Source: Methylotenera_A sp031369365
Lineage (GTDB): Bacteria > Pseudomonadota > Gammaproteobacteria > Burkholderiales > Methylophilaceae
Reading direction: 5' to 3'
Assembly (NCBI GenBank): GCA_031369365.1
Contig: JANMOP010000075.1
Span: 1-20,105, forward strand
DNA length: 20,105 nt
A program made the translations under genes and the position numbers. Under the pieces are notes generated by a model. The model did not search any database. It was not told where the DNA came from and saw only the letters and a list, made by a program, of their open reading frames with translations. Of this stretch, positions 1 to 7,016 are shown one piece after another. Numbering within the stretch: the stretch's first letter is position 1; each line of letters begins with the position of its first letter.

Positions 1-285
1 GCTCATGGCGACTAAATCAATACCCACTGTGTCGTGCTTATTCAGCTCGAAAGCCAATTTTAATTTAGTGCCCACGCCATCGGTGCCAGAAACGAGCACT
101 GGGTTTTTAAACTTTTTCGGCATTTCAAACAGCGAACCAAAGCCGCCAATGCCCGCCAACACCTCAGGGCGCATGGTGCGCTTGGCGTAGGGCTTAATTT
201 GCTCTACTAGCGCATCGCCTGCTTCCATATCCACGCCTGCATCGCGGTAGCTAACTGAGGTGGGGTTTGTCGTATTTGTTGTCAA
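1..285 (-). CDS. purM: Phosphoribosylformylglycinamidine cyclo-ligase (PurM), N-terminal part, cut by window edge
   Basis: PurM closes the imidazole ring of AIR in de novo purine synthesis, using ATP, in the cytoplasm. About 95 N-terminal residues are present. The protein reads SYRDAGVDMEAGDALVEQIK, then RPEVLAGIGGFGSLFEMP, then VLVSGTDGVGTKLKLAF and HDTVGIDLVAMS, which are hallmark PurM blocks, including the glycine-rich GTDGVGTK segment. The frame upstream holds no ATG before a stop, so I take the TTG at 285-283 as start; a GAGAA stretch about 7 bases before it could serve as ribosome binding site. The gene is divergent from perM. The rest lies beyond base 1. Identity is very secure; the exact start is inferred. 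Confidence 0.95.
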   Translation of the reverse strand, partial: MTTNTTNPTSVSYRDAGVDMEAGDALVEQIKPYAKRTMRPEVLAGIGGFGSLFEMPKKFKNPVLVSGTDGVGTKLKLAFELNKHDTVGIDLVAMS

Positions 286-327
286 AACTGTTCTCGATTC
301 AAAAAATTGATTTAACTATGCATTAAA

Positions 328-368
328 CTAAATTCTAAGAATCTAAATTCTAAGAAACTAAATTTAAG
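328..368. repeat. Tandem 15-bp repeat in the purM/perM divergent intergenic region
   Basis: Two copies of a 15-base unit, CTAAATTCTAAGAAT at 328-342 and CTAAATTCTAAGAAA at 343-357, stand head to tail. A decayed third copy begins at 358 (CTAAATTTAAG). The only difference between copies one and two is the last base. The array sits between the divergent purM and perM starts, so it may affect spacing of their promoters. No function is visible. Confidence 0.8.
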
Positions 369-386
369 TTTAACTTAAAGTATAAT
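363..386 (+). promoter_or_regulatory. Inverted repeat followed by a perfect -10 box upstream of perM
   Basis: The palindrome TTTAAGTT-T-AACTTAAA spans 363-379 with 8-base arms. It is followed at once by TATAAT (381-386), an exact sigma-70 -10 hexamer, 26 bases ahead of the perM ATG. No good -35 box is visible at the expected distance; the palindrome occupies that space. This could be an operator-activated promoter, or simply AT-rich DNA that happens to match. Confidence 0.45.
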
Positions 387-412
387 TTGCTAAGCTATCA
401 TTTTAACGCACT

Positions 413-1507
413 ATGCCAAATCAACCAAAAAACAACGCTAATAGTCATTTTTTTGCCGATAATCGCTGGCTAATTTTAAGTGCAGCTTTTTTATTGCTGC
501 TATATTTTTTGCTACCAGTACTAACGCCATTTTTAGTGGCTGCCATTTTGGCCTACATGTGCGATCCATTGGTGGATAAAATTAGTCTGTGGGGCACAAA
601 AAAATATCAACTTGGCCGCACATCAGCCACAGTGCTAGTCATGCTGGCAATTTTGGGCGCAATTACCTTGCTGTTGCTCATTTTAATCCCCGTATTACAA
701 AAAGAATCGATTATTATTTTAGAACGATTACCTACGCTTATCACCAATTTGCGCGCAAACCTTGAGCCTTGGCTACAATCCAAATTCGGCATCAGTTTGG
801 CCATTGATAGCGGGCAAATTCAAGAAATTATCACTAAAAACTGGAAAACTGCTGGTAATATTTTAGGTGATGTGCTGCAAACGGCTGGTAGTAATAGTTT
901 GGCGCTTATTGGCGTTATTGCTAATATTTTGTTGTTGCCAGTGGTGCTATTTTATTTACTGCGCGATTGGGATGAGCTAGTCGCAGGTATTGGTCAATTG
1001 ATTCCACGCGATATTTTTGATAAAACCACAGAAATTGCACAAGAAATAGACCAAATGTTGGCGGAATTTTTGCGCGGGCAATTTACTGTGATGATAGCCA
1101 TGAGTATTTTTTATGCCACAGGTTTATGGTTAGCGGGTTTAGATATGGCGCTGCCAATTGGCTTAATTGCGGGCTTGCTTAACTTTGTGCCTTATTTAGG
1201 GCCAGCCATTGGCATGGGCTTGGCGCTATTAGTTGGCGCATTGCAATTTAGCAGTTTTGGCCAGCTAATACCTGTTTTGTTGGTATTTGCCATTGGTCAG
1301 TTAGTAGAAAGTAATTATATTACGCCTAAGCTAGTAGGTGACCGCATTGGCTTACATCCTGTAGTAGTGATTTTTGCTTTGCTGGCAGGCGGACAATTAT
1401 TCGGTTTTGCGGGCGTATTGCTGGCGTTGCCTGTTAGCGCTGCTATTGCAGTAGGTTTGCGCCATACTAAAGATAATTATTTGGGTAGCGATGCTTATCT
1501 TAAGTAG
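413..1507 (+). CDS. perM: AI-2E family transporter (PerM/YdiK-like permease)
   Basis: A 364-residue polytopic inner-membrane protein of the AI-2E exporter (PerM/YdiK) superfamily. Hydrophobic segments appear near residues 18-48, 72-95, 160-183, 225-275, 285-297 and 315-348, with a soluble stretch near 98-150. The family block NFVPYLGPAIG lies at 257-267, and the later ESNYITPKLVGDRIGLHP (about 299-316) is also typical. Members have been linked to export of small molecules or to Na+/H+ exchange, but the substrate of this one cannot be read from sequence. It lies between purM (divergent) and hda (same strand, 48 bases downstream), a recurring betaproteobacterial arrangement. No strong Shine-Dalgarno precedes the ATG. 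Family assignment is secure, the gene symbol less so. Confidence 0.88.
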   Translation: MPNQPKNNANSHFFADNRWLILSAAFLLLLYFLLPVLTPFLVAAILAYMCDPLVDKISLWGTKKYQLGRTSATVLVMLAILGAITLLLLILIPVLQKESIIILERLPTLITNLRANLEPWLQSKFGISLAIDSGQIQEIITKNWKTAGNILGDVLQTAGSNSLALIGVIANILLLPVVLFYLLRDWDELVAGIGQLIPRDIFDKTTEIAQEIDQMLAEFLRGQFTVMIAMSIFYATGLWLAGLDMALPIGLIAGLLNFVPYLGPAIGMGLALLVGALQFSSFGQLIPVLLVFAIGQLVESNYITPKLVGDRIGLHPVVVIFALLAGGQLFGFAGVLLALPVSAAIAVGLRHTKDNYLGSDAYLK

Positions 1508-1555
1508 CATGGTTTAACTCGCTCAGTTTAAGTTACTTGGTTAAAAAATATCTGC

Positions 1556-2161
1556 ATGCAACAATTACTTTTAGACATCAAGCCCGCCGCTGCGCCATCG
1601 TTGCAAAATTTTGTGACAGGCCGTAATGCAGAGGCTATCGTCAGTCTCAATGCCGCACTTTCACAACAAAATCAATCTAAATTTATTTATTTATGGGGTG
1701 AAAATGGCTCTGGTAAAACTCATTTACTATCGGCCTGCGAGGCAGTAGGGGCGCGGGTGGTGGACGATGTGCATTTGCTTAATAACGAAGCACAAATCGA
1801 CCTATTTAATCAATACAACCAATTAAAAGAAGCGGGGAATATTCTCATCACCGCAGGCCTACACGCCCCCACACAAATGGGTCTGCGTGATGATTTAGCC
1901 ACGCGCTTGGCGTGGGGGTTGGTGTATCAGCTACATCCTTTAAACGATGATGAAAAAGCCACTGCACTAAAACAACATGCCGCCGAGCGCGGCATGAAAC
2001 TACCCGATGAAGTTACCGACTACTGCCTGCGCTATTTACGCCGCGATTTACCTACGCTGATGGCGACATTAGACGCGCTAGACGAATGGTCATTAATTGA
2101 GAAAAAACCTGTCACAGTGCCGATGTTACGCAAGTTGTTGCAGTTAAATTTAGAACTTTAA
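1556..2161 (+). CDS. hda: DnaA regulatory inactivator Hda, apparently shortened
   Basis: Hda is an AAA+ protein that, bound to the DNA sliding clamp, stimulates ATP hydrolysis by DnaA and so limits re-initiation of replication. The N-terminus MQQLLLDI matches the clamp-binding QLxL type motif of Hda. Walker A is GENGSGKT (48-55), the Walker B strand is VVDDVH (68-73), and the arginine-containing block DLATRLAWG spans 113-121, followed by the helical lid region. At 201 residues it is shorter than E. coli Hda (about 233): only about 12 residues separate the Walker A helix from the Walker B strand, where the family usually has 40 or more. The helix-strand element between the two motifs seems lost. 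It follows perM, as in other betaproteobacteria. Confidence 0.88.
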   Translation: MQQLLLDIKPAAAPSLQNFVTGRNAEAIVSLNAALSQQNQSKFIYLWGENGSGKTHLLSACEAVGARVVDDVHLLNNEAQIDLFNQYNQLKEAGNILITAGLHAPTQMGLRDDLATRLAWGLVYQLHPLNDDEKATALKQHAAERGMKLPDEVTDYCLRYLRRDLPTLMATLDALDEWSLIEKKPVTVPMLRKLLQLNLEL

Positions 2162-2187
2162 TGATAAGAAGCCATGCCTAGAAACTT

Positions 2188-3849
2188 ATGTTAAGAATCA
2201 CTGAAATAAAATTACCATTATCAACCGCGCAAGAAAAAGGCCATACCGATACCGAAATTAGGGCAGCGCTGATTAAAAAATTGGCAATTAACGCAGCTGA
2301 TTTGCTGGAATTTTCTATTTTTAAACGCGGCGTGGATGCGCGTAAGGCGAGTGCGATTTTGTTGGTGTATTCGTTGGATGTGAAAGTGAATGGTGAGGCG
2401 AAAGTATTGGCGAAATTAAGCCGCGACCCGCATGTGAGGCCTGCGCCAGATACGAGCTATAAGTTTGTTGCACATACCCCCTCTCCCCAGCCCTCTCCCA
2501 CAAGGGGAGAGGGAGTTAATGTTAAGTCTCGCCCCATCGTCATTGGCCTAGGCCCTGCGGGTTTATTCGCTGCATTAATTTTAGCACAATCGGGTTTTAG
2601 GCCAATTGTATTAGAGCGAGGCAAAGCGGTAAGAGAAAGAACAAAGGATACTTGGGATTTTTGGCGCAAAGGCAAACTCAACCCCGAATCTAACGTGCAA
2701 TTTGGCGAAGGCGGTGCGGGTACTTTCTCTGACGGCAAGCTTTATAGCCAGATTAAAGACCCGAAACATTATGGCCGCAAGGTGTTGCAGGAGTTTGTAA
2801 AAGCAGGTGCACCGCCCGAGATTTTATACGTTAGTCACCCGCATATCGGTACTTTTAGATTGGTGGGCATGGTGGAGGAAATGCGTAAAACCATTGAAGC
2901 GCTGGGTGGCGAGATTCGCTTTCAGGCTAAAGTAGATGATATTGAGATTACAAATGACCAAGTGCAAGCCGTGGTGCTGGCTAGTGGTGAGCGCATCGCA
3001 ACTAATCACTTAGTTTTAGCAGTTGGGCATAGCGCGCGCGATACTTTTGAGATGATTCATCGTAAAAATATTTACATCGAAGCTAAGCCGTTTAGCATTG
3101 GTTTTCGCATTGAGCATCCGCAATCACTCATTGATAAAGCCAGATTTGGCGCAAACGCACAGCACCCTATATTAGGCGCGGCGGATTATAAGCTGGTGCA
3201 TCACGCCAGCAATGGTCGCAGCGTGTATAGTTTTTGCATGTGCCCAGGCGGCACTGTGGTGGCCTCCGCGTCCGAACCAGGTTGCGTGGTGACCAACGGC
3301 ATGAGCCAATATTCGCGCAACGAGCGCAACGCCAATGCGGGCATTGTGGTGGGCATTACGCCTGAGATGGATTTTCCAGGTGACGTACTCGCGGGCATGA
3401 TGTTACAGCGTGAATTAGAAGCAAAAGCATATGCCCTAGGAGGCAATAGTTACGCGGCTCCTGGGCAATTAATTGGCGACTTTTTAGCGAACATTCCTTC
3501 CACCCAATTTGGCGAAGTCACGCCCAGTTATACACCCAGTGTTCATTTAACCAGCCTGGAAACTGCGCTGCCAAAGTTCGCAATAGATGCCATTCGCGAG
3601 GCGATACCGCAATTTTCTAAGCAGATTAAAGGCTTTGATTTAGCTGATGGCATTTTAACGGGGGTAGAAACGCGCACATCAAGCCCAATTCGCATTAAAC
3701 GTAACGATGACGATTTGCAAAGCATTAACACCCAAGGCTTGTATCCGTGTGGCGAAGGCGCAGGTTATGCGGGCGGGATTTTATCAGCTGGGGTAGATGG
3801 AATAAAGGTTGCCGAGGCGGTAAGTTTAAGCCTAGCCAGCCATCACTAA
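2188..3849 (+). CDS. COG2509-type NAD(P)/FAD-dependent oxidoreductase
   Basis: A 553-residue flavoprotein of the uncharacterised COG2509 FAD-dependent dehydrogenase family. An N-terminal domain of about 80 residues (LRITEIKLPL...FSIFKRGVDARK) precedes the Rossmann motif IGLGPAG (119-125), whose strand ends with the ribose-binding glutamate in VLERG. Later family blocks include NVQFGEGGAGTFSDGKL, CMCPGGTVVASASEPG and the C-terminal FAD-contacting CGEGAGYAGGILSAGVDG. Substrate and reaction are unknown. Residues 97-109 (TPSPQPSPTRGEG) are encoded by a palindromic repetitive element inserted in frame just before the FAD domain. Its last 18 bases overlap the 3' end of soxZ on the other strand. The ATG at 2188 lacks a clear ribosome binding site, but the N-terminus matches the family. 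Confidence 0.9.
   Translation: MLRITEIKLPLSTAQEKGHTDTEIRAALIKKLAINAADLLEFSIFKRGVDARKASAILLVYSLDVKVNGEAKVLAKLSRDPHVRPAPDTSYKFVAHTPSPQPSPTRGEGVNVKSRPIVIGLGPAGLFAALILAQSGFRPIVLERGKAVRERTKDTWDFWRKGKLNPESNVQFGEGGAGTFSDGKLYSQIKDPKHYGRKVLQEFVKAGAPPEILYVSHPHIGTFRLVGMVEEMRKTIEALGGEIRFQAKVDDIEITNDQVQAVVLASGERIATNHLVLAVGHSARDTFEMIHRKNIYIEAKPFSIGFRIEHPQSLIDKARFGANAQHPILGAADYKLVHHASNGRSVYSFCMCPGGTVVASASEPGCVVTNGMSQYSRNERNANAGIVVGITPEMDFPGDVLAGMMLQRELEAKAYALGGNSYAAPGQLIGDFLANIPSTQFGEVTPSYTPSVHLTSLETALPKFAIDAIREAIPQFSKQIKGFDLADGILTGVETRTSSPIRIKRNDDDLQSINTQGLYPCGEGAGYAGGILSAGVDGIKVAEAVSLSLASHH
2477..2513. repeat. Palindromic repetitive element carried inside the oxidoreductase gene
   Basis: CCCTCTCCCC (2479-2488) and CCCTCTCCCA (2491-2500) are followed, after a short loop, by GGGGAGAGGG (2504-2513), the reverse complement of the first arm. 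The composition differs sharply from the flanking gene. From general knowledge this C-rich/G-rich hairpin type is dispersed in many proteobacterial genomes and, when it lies in genes, is translated as SPQPSPTRGEG-like peptides, as seen here. Only one copy is in this window. Confidence 0.8.
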
Positions 3850-4149
3850 TATTTCACCTGCGCCCGTTTTACCTAAATTATCAAACCAAGTCACGACAAT
3901 TTTGTCAGCCAGTTTTGCACCTTTTACATGAAAAGTGAGGTACGGATTTTTTGAAATGCCCGTGCCCCATTGCATTTCAAGCACGGGTTTATCGTTTAAT
4001 GTTGCGGTGACTAGCTGAATGAAAAGTGCTGGGATAATCTGCCCAGCATCATCTTTTTTGCGCCCAGTTTCCATGGGGTGGCTAATAATTAATTTGACCT
4101 CTGTCACTTCGCCAGTTAGCTTGGCGCGCATTTTCATGTTAGTTTCCAT
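3832..4149 (-). CDS. soxZ: SoxZ, sulfur-compound carrier partner protein
   Basis: SoxZ pairs with SoxY to carry sulfur intermediates during thiosulfate oxidation in the periplasm. The 105-residue product contains MRAKLTGEVTEVKLIISHPMETG, a central VLEMQWGTGISKNPYLTFHVKGAK and a C-terminal VTWFDNLGKTGAGE, all typical of SoxZ. It has no signal peptide, as is usual: the complex is exported with SoxY. I use the ATG at 4149 because AAAGG lies about 8 bases upstream; internal ATGs at codons 5 and 7 are alternatives. It begins 11 bases after soxY. Its 3' end overlaps the convergent oxidoreductase gene by 18 bases. No soxAX, soxB or soxCD is in the window, so the pathway role here is uncertain. Confidence 0.9.
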   Translation of the reverse strand: METNMKMRAKLTGEVTEVKLIISHPMETGRKKDDAGQIIPALFIQLVTATLNDKPVLEMQWGTGISKNPYLTFHVKGAKLADKIVVTWFDNLGKTGAGEILVMAG

Positions 4150-4160
4150 TAGTCAGGCCT

Positions 4161-4619
4161 TTAATCACAACCGCTTTCAAGCACCACTACATTTTTAGCG
4201 TTTGAGTAATATTGATTGCCCACTTTTACAATAATTTTAATGTCTGACGTCTCGGCCATTTTAATGCGCGTCACTATTTGTGGCAATGCGCCATTGCTGA
4301 ACATAAAATTGCCAATTAACGCGGTTGGATTTTTCTCTACAAAGACAGCAATAGCCTCAGTATTGGAGATGCGGCTGGTGACTTCAATCTGCACAATCGC
4401 ACCATTTTCTGCGCGATCAGGCGCGATTATTTCAATATCTTTGCTTGGAATTTCAGCATTAATGCCGAGATTTTTTGTTGCTTCTTCTAGCTTAGTGGCA
4501 TCAAAAGCGGCTTTGTTCCATATCGCAGCCACTGCCCTGAGAGGCAATAGCAGCGCGCTTGCTGTGGCAGCTAGTAATACACCTAAAAAAACTCTACGTT
4601 TTGAATTAATAGATTGCAT
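4161..4619 (-). CDS. soxY: SoxY-type sulfur carrier with Tat signal and altered C-terminus
   Basis: SoxY carries sulfur intermediates on a cysteine near its C-terminus. The 152-residue protein starts with a twin-arginine export signal: SKRRVFLG at 6-13, then a hydrophobic stretch ending near AVAA (29-32). The body has the SoxY immunoglobulin-like pattern (APDRAENGAIVQIEV, NPTALIGNFMFSNGALPQIVTRIKM, VKVGNQYYSNAKNVVV). The tail is SGCD, with cysteine 151 next to last. Classical SoxY ends in GGCGG, so the flexible carrier arm is changed while the cysteine remains. Its ATG shares the A of the upstream protease stop codon (TAATG), which suggests translational coupling. The family is clear; whether it works in thiosulfate oxidation or in another sulfur transfer is open. 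Confidence 0.88.
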   Translation of the reverse strand: MQSINSKRRVFLGVLLAATASALLLPLRAVAAIWNKAAFDATKLEEATKNLGINAEIPSKDIEIIAPDRAENGAIVQIEVTSRISNTEAIAVFVEKNPTALIGNFMFSNGALPQIVTRIKMAETSDIKIIVKVGNQYYSNAKNVVVLESGCD

Positions 4620-6124
4620 TAACTTAATCTTTCTTCTGCCAATTTTTCATTTTCTTGCAGGCGCTTAAGCTCTTTCAAGCGTGTCTCCACAATCGATTGC
4701 TCGTAAAAATTGCCATCTTTAGCCTTAGTTGCAAACTCCATTTGTTCAATCGCCCGCTTCAAATTGTATTGCCGATAATAAGATTCGCCTTGCGCCTGAA
4801 AGCGCAATAAATTTTTATTTTTCGCCGTGTAAGCTTTTGCTAAAATAGCATAAAAATAAGCATCGTTGGGGTATAAGGTGTGCTTATCATGCACCAATTT
4901 AATGGCTTTATCGGGCTGATTAATTGCCAAAAAGTGCTCGGCATAGCCATAAATTAGCGAGCGATGATTTGGATATAAACTCAAAGACTTCGCGTATTGG
5001 CTGGCGGCGGCTTGCGGGTTGTTGCGCGCCACTTCAACGCGTGCGGCCAAATTCTCAATAAACGCATTTTTGGCTGCGTTTTTGTTTAGCCATTTTATTT
5101 GATTCTGCGCGCCTGCCAAATCATTTTTGCGTAACATGGCCAGCGCTAAACCATAATGCTCGGCCGTTTCACTGGCAAATCGGCGTTCTTTAATGTTATC
5201 TTCAAACTGGTCTATGGCACTTTGCGCCAAACCGGTGCTGGCGCGCAACTTGGCTTTAACTAAATTAAACTCCAGGCTATCTGTCACTTGTTTGTAGGGC
5301 ATGGCTTCTACGCGATTCGACACATCAGCAATGCGCTCTGCATTAAGTGGATGCGTGCGTAAAAAACTAGGCGCAGCCCCTTCGGTAAAGCGTGTGCCGC
5401 GTTGCAAAGTAGTAAAAAAAGCGGGCATGGCGCGCGCATCAAAGCCTGCGCTATCTAATATGCTCAAGCCAACTCTGTCTGCCTCGCGCTCATGTTCGCG
5501 TGTGTAATCTAGCTGCCGCTGCACGCCTGCCGCCGAGGCAGTTGCCATTGCACCGCTTGCCAACTCTGGATTGGCCCGTGCTACCAACAAAGCCAAGGCT
5601 ATGCTTGCAATGTTTTTAAAGGTATCGGTTTTTTGTTTTGCCAACATGCGCGCCATGTGGCGTTGCGTTACGTGGCCTATTTCGTGGCCTAACACACTGG
5701 CCAGCTCTGATTCGCTATTGGCGGCTAGCATAAGCCCCGTATGCACGCCTATCACTCCGCCTGGCATGGCAAAAGCGTTTATCGAGTTATCTTGCACTAC
5801 AAAAAAATTAAACTTTTGTTGTTTATCTGGGCTGGCTGCCGCTAGTTTATTACCCAGCACATTCAGGTAATCAATCACTTCAATATCTTGCAAAACCTCG
5901 TCGCTTGCTGCCACTTCGCGCATAATCTGATCACCAATATACTGCTCATCTAGCGGCGTAAGCACGGTTTGCGATACATCGCCTAAATCGGGCAAGCTGG
6001 TGTCTAAATTTGCAGGCGGGCTGTACAGCTTGCCAGATAAGGCAGCATTTTCTGCAAATGCGCCTTTAGCAGTTAATAAAGGTACAGCCAATAAGGTTAC
6101 AATTAATATGGTCTTTAATTTCAT
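4619..6124 (-). CDS. bepA: M48 family metalloprotease with TPR region (BepA-like)
   Basis: A periplasmic zinc metalloprotease of the BepA/YfgC type, a family known for assembling or degrading outer-membrane proteins such as LptD. I start at the ATG at 6124 (501 residues) because it opens a clean signal peptide, MKLKTILIVTLLAVPLL with a cleavage region AFAENA near residue 25. The peptidase domain has HEIGH (147-151) and the third zinc ligand in EREAD (E212, D216). THPLNAERI follows near 257. From about residue 285 the protein is helical, with TPR-like repeats (YGLALAMLRKNDLAGA, SQYAKSLSLYPNHRSLIYGYAEHFL). Its stop overlaps the soxY start by one base. A longer reading frame begins at 6199 but would put residues ahead of the signal peptide. 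Confidence 0.88.
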   Translation of the reverse strand: MKLKTILIVTLLAVPLLTAKGAFAENAALSGKLYSPPANLDTSLPDLGDVSQTVLTPLDEQYIGDQIMREVAASDEVLQDIEVIDYLNVLGNKLAAASPDKQQKFNFFVVQDNSINAFAMPGGVIGVHTGLMLAANSESELASVLGHEIGHVTQRHMARMLAKQKTDTFKNIASIALALLVARANPELASGAMATASAAGVQRQLDYTREHEREADRVGLSILDSAGFDARAMPAFFTTLQRGTRFTEGAAPSFLRTHPLNAERIADVSNRVEAMPYKQVTDSLEFNLVKAKLRASTGLAQSAIDQFEDNIKERRFASETAEHYGLALAMLRKNDLAGAQNQIKWLNKNAAKNAFIENLAARVEVARNNPQAAASQYAKSLSLYPNHRSLIYGYAEHFLAINQPDKAIKLVHDKHTLYPNDAYFYAILAKAYTAKNKNLLRFQAQGESYYRQYNLKRAIEQMEFATKAKDGNFYEQSIVETRLKELKRLQENEKLAEERLS

Positions 6125-6199
6125 TATTGTTATGATAATGCCTTTATTGGCTAAGTTCATAAAATTTAAGCGCACCAATTGTTGAATAGAAAGTATCAC

Positions 6200-6676
6200 A
6201 TGAACCCTTTAACGCACTTTGATAACAGCGGCCAAGCACACATGGTGGATGTTGGCGATAAGCCACAGACCAAGCGCAGTGCGGTTGCCAGCGGCATTAT
6301 TAAAATGTTACCTGCCACGCTTAAGCTCATTCAACAAGGCGATGCCAAAAAAGGTGATGTGCTTGGCATTGCACGCATTGCGGCGATTCAAGCCAGCAAA
6401 AAAACCGCTGATTTAATTCCACTTTGTCACCCTATTGCGCTCACCAAGGTCAATATAACGTTTGAGATTGATGAAAAGAATACGTCTGTTAACTGCACCG
6501 CTACCTGCGAAACCACAGGCCAAACAGGCGTAGAAATGGAAGCGTTAGCCGCTGTGAGCTTAGGCTTGCTGACGATTTACGATATGTGCAAAGCGGCAGA
6601 CCGCGGTATGGTGATAAATGAGATTAAGCTACTCGAAAAAAAGGGTGGTAAATCGGGTGATTGGCTGGCAAAATGA
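6200..6676 (+). CDS. moaC: Cyclic pyranopterin monophosphate synthase MoaC
   Basis: MoaC converts the MoaA product (3',8-cyclo-GTP) to cyclic pyranopterin monophosphate, the first stable pterin of molybdenum cofactor synthesis. The 158-residue protein shows MVDVGDKPQTKRSA, KGDVLGIARIAAIQASKKT, LIPLCHPIALTKV (72-84), TGVEMEAL (109-116) and YDMCKA (127-132); D128 and K131 correspond to the catalytic aspartate and lysine of the E. coli enzyme. The C-terminus KGGKSGDW is also conserved. The frame opens at 6179, but the ATG at 6200 aligns with the family N-terminus and has AGAAAG about 6 bases upstream. The gene is divergent from the protease, with 75 bases between starts. No other moa gene is nearby. 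Confidence 0.95.
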   Translation: MNPLTHFDNSGQAHMVDVGDKPQTKRSAVASGIIKMLPATLKLIQQGDAKKGDVLGIARIAAIQASKKTADLIPLCHPIALTKVNITFEIDEKNTSVNCTATCETTGQTGVEMEALAAVSLGLLTIYDMCKAADRGMVINEIKLLEKKGGKSGDWLAK

Positions 6677-6683
6677 ATTCCGT

Positions 6684-6767
6684 AAGTCGTCATTCCGCAT
6701 ACGACTTTGCAGGTGCTTTAGCACTTAGTAAATCGGAGTACCCTTGTGGTGCGAAGGCGGGAATCCA
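6684..6767. repeat. Repeat element with GTCATTCC / GGGAATCC ends and inner hairpins
   Basis: The stretch between moaC and the small lipoprotein gene starts with CGTCATTCCGC (6688-6698) and ends with GCGAAGGCGGGAATCCA (6751-6767), the two halves of a dispersed hairpin type common in proteobacteria. Between them are two more inverted repeats: AAGTCGT/ACGACTT (6684-6690 with 6701-6707), and GTGC-TTTA-GCAC (6713-6724). It could act as a moaC transcript end or as a mobile repeat; no T-run follows, so a classical terminator is unlikely. Confidence 0.65.
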
Positions 6768-6797
6768 ATTGAATGCGCTTAGATATAGGTAAATATT

Positions 6798-7001
6798 ATG
6801 CTTAAATTTCTAGTTTGCGCTTTATGCACCTATACATTAACCGCCTGCGAACAACAAAAACAAGCCTCAGCCGAGGTAGGTGCTATTCCAAAAACAATTA
6901 TTGATAATGTCACGAATGATATTAATGCCGCTCAAGTGCTGGCTGCAGAGGAAGCGAAAGCGCTTGAGAATATTGAAGCGCCTGCAGATGAAGCGAAATA
7001 A
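6798..7001 (+). CDS. Small predicted lipoprotein
   Basis: A 67-residue product that I do not recognise. The N-terminus MLKFLVCALCTYTLTAC is a lipoprotein signal with lipobox LTAC, so lipidation would fall on cysteine 17. The mature part, about 50 residues, is acidic and rich in Ala and Glu (EEAKALENIEAPADEAK) and probably helical or disordered. A weak AGGT lies upstream of the ATG. It sits between moaC and a broken antitoxin gene on the same strand. The signal and codon pattern make it a plausible gene, but nothing indicates a function. Confidence 0.65.
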   Translation: MLKFLVCALCTYTLTACEQQKQASAEVGAIPKTIIDNVTNDINAAQVLAAEEAKALENIEAPADEAK

Positions 7002-7016
7002 TCTAGGAATTAAAAC

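Noticed and set aside
328..368. CRISPR-like array
   Set aside because: The 15-base units abut without spacers and only two are intact, so it is a simple tandem repeat.
3747..3938. Plus-strand open frame bridging the oxidoreductase and soxZ
   Set aside because: It overlaps two well-supported genes in other frames and has no recognisable feature.
4216..4668. 150-codon plus-strand open frame opposite soxY
   Set aside because: It lies wholly antisense to soxY and the protease end. The minus-strand product has a Tat signal and SoxY motifs; this one matches nothing and is a shadow.
6125..6199. Longer protease start at 6199 or 6160
   Set aside because: It would put 12-25 residues ahead of a clear signal peptide and run into the moaC start; the ATG at 6124 fits better.
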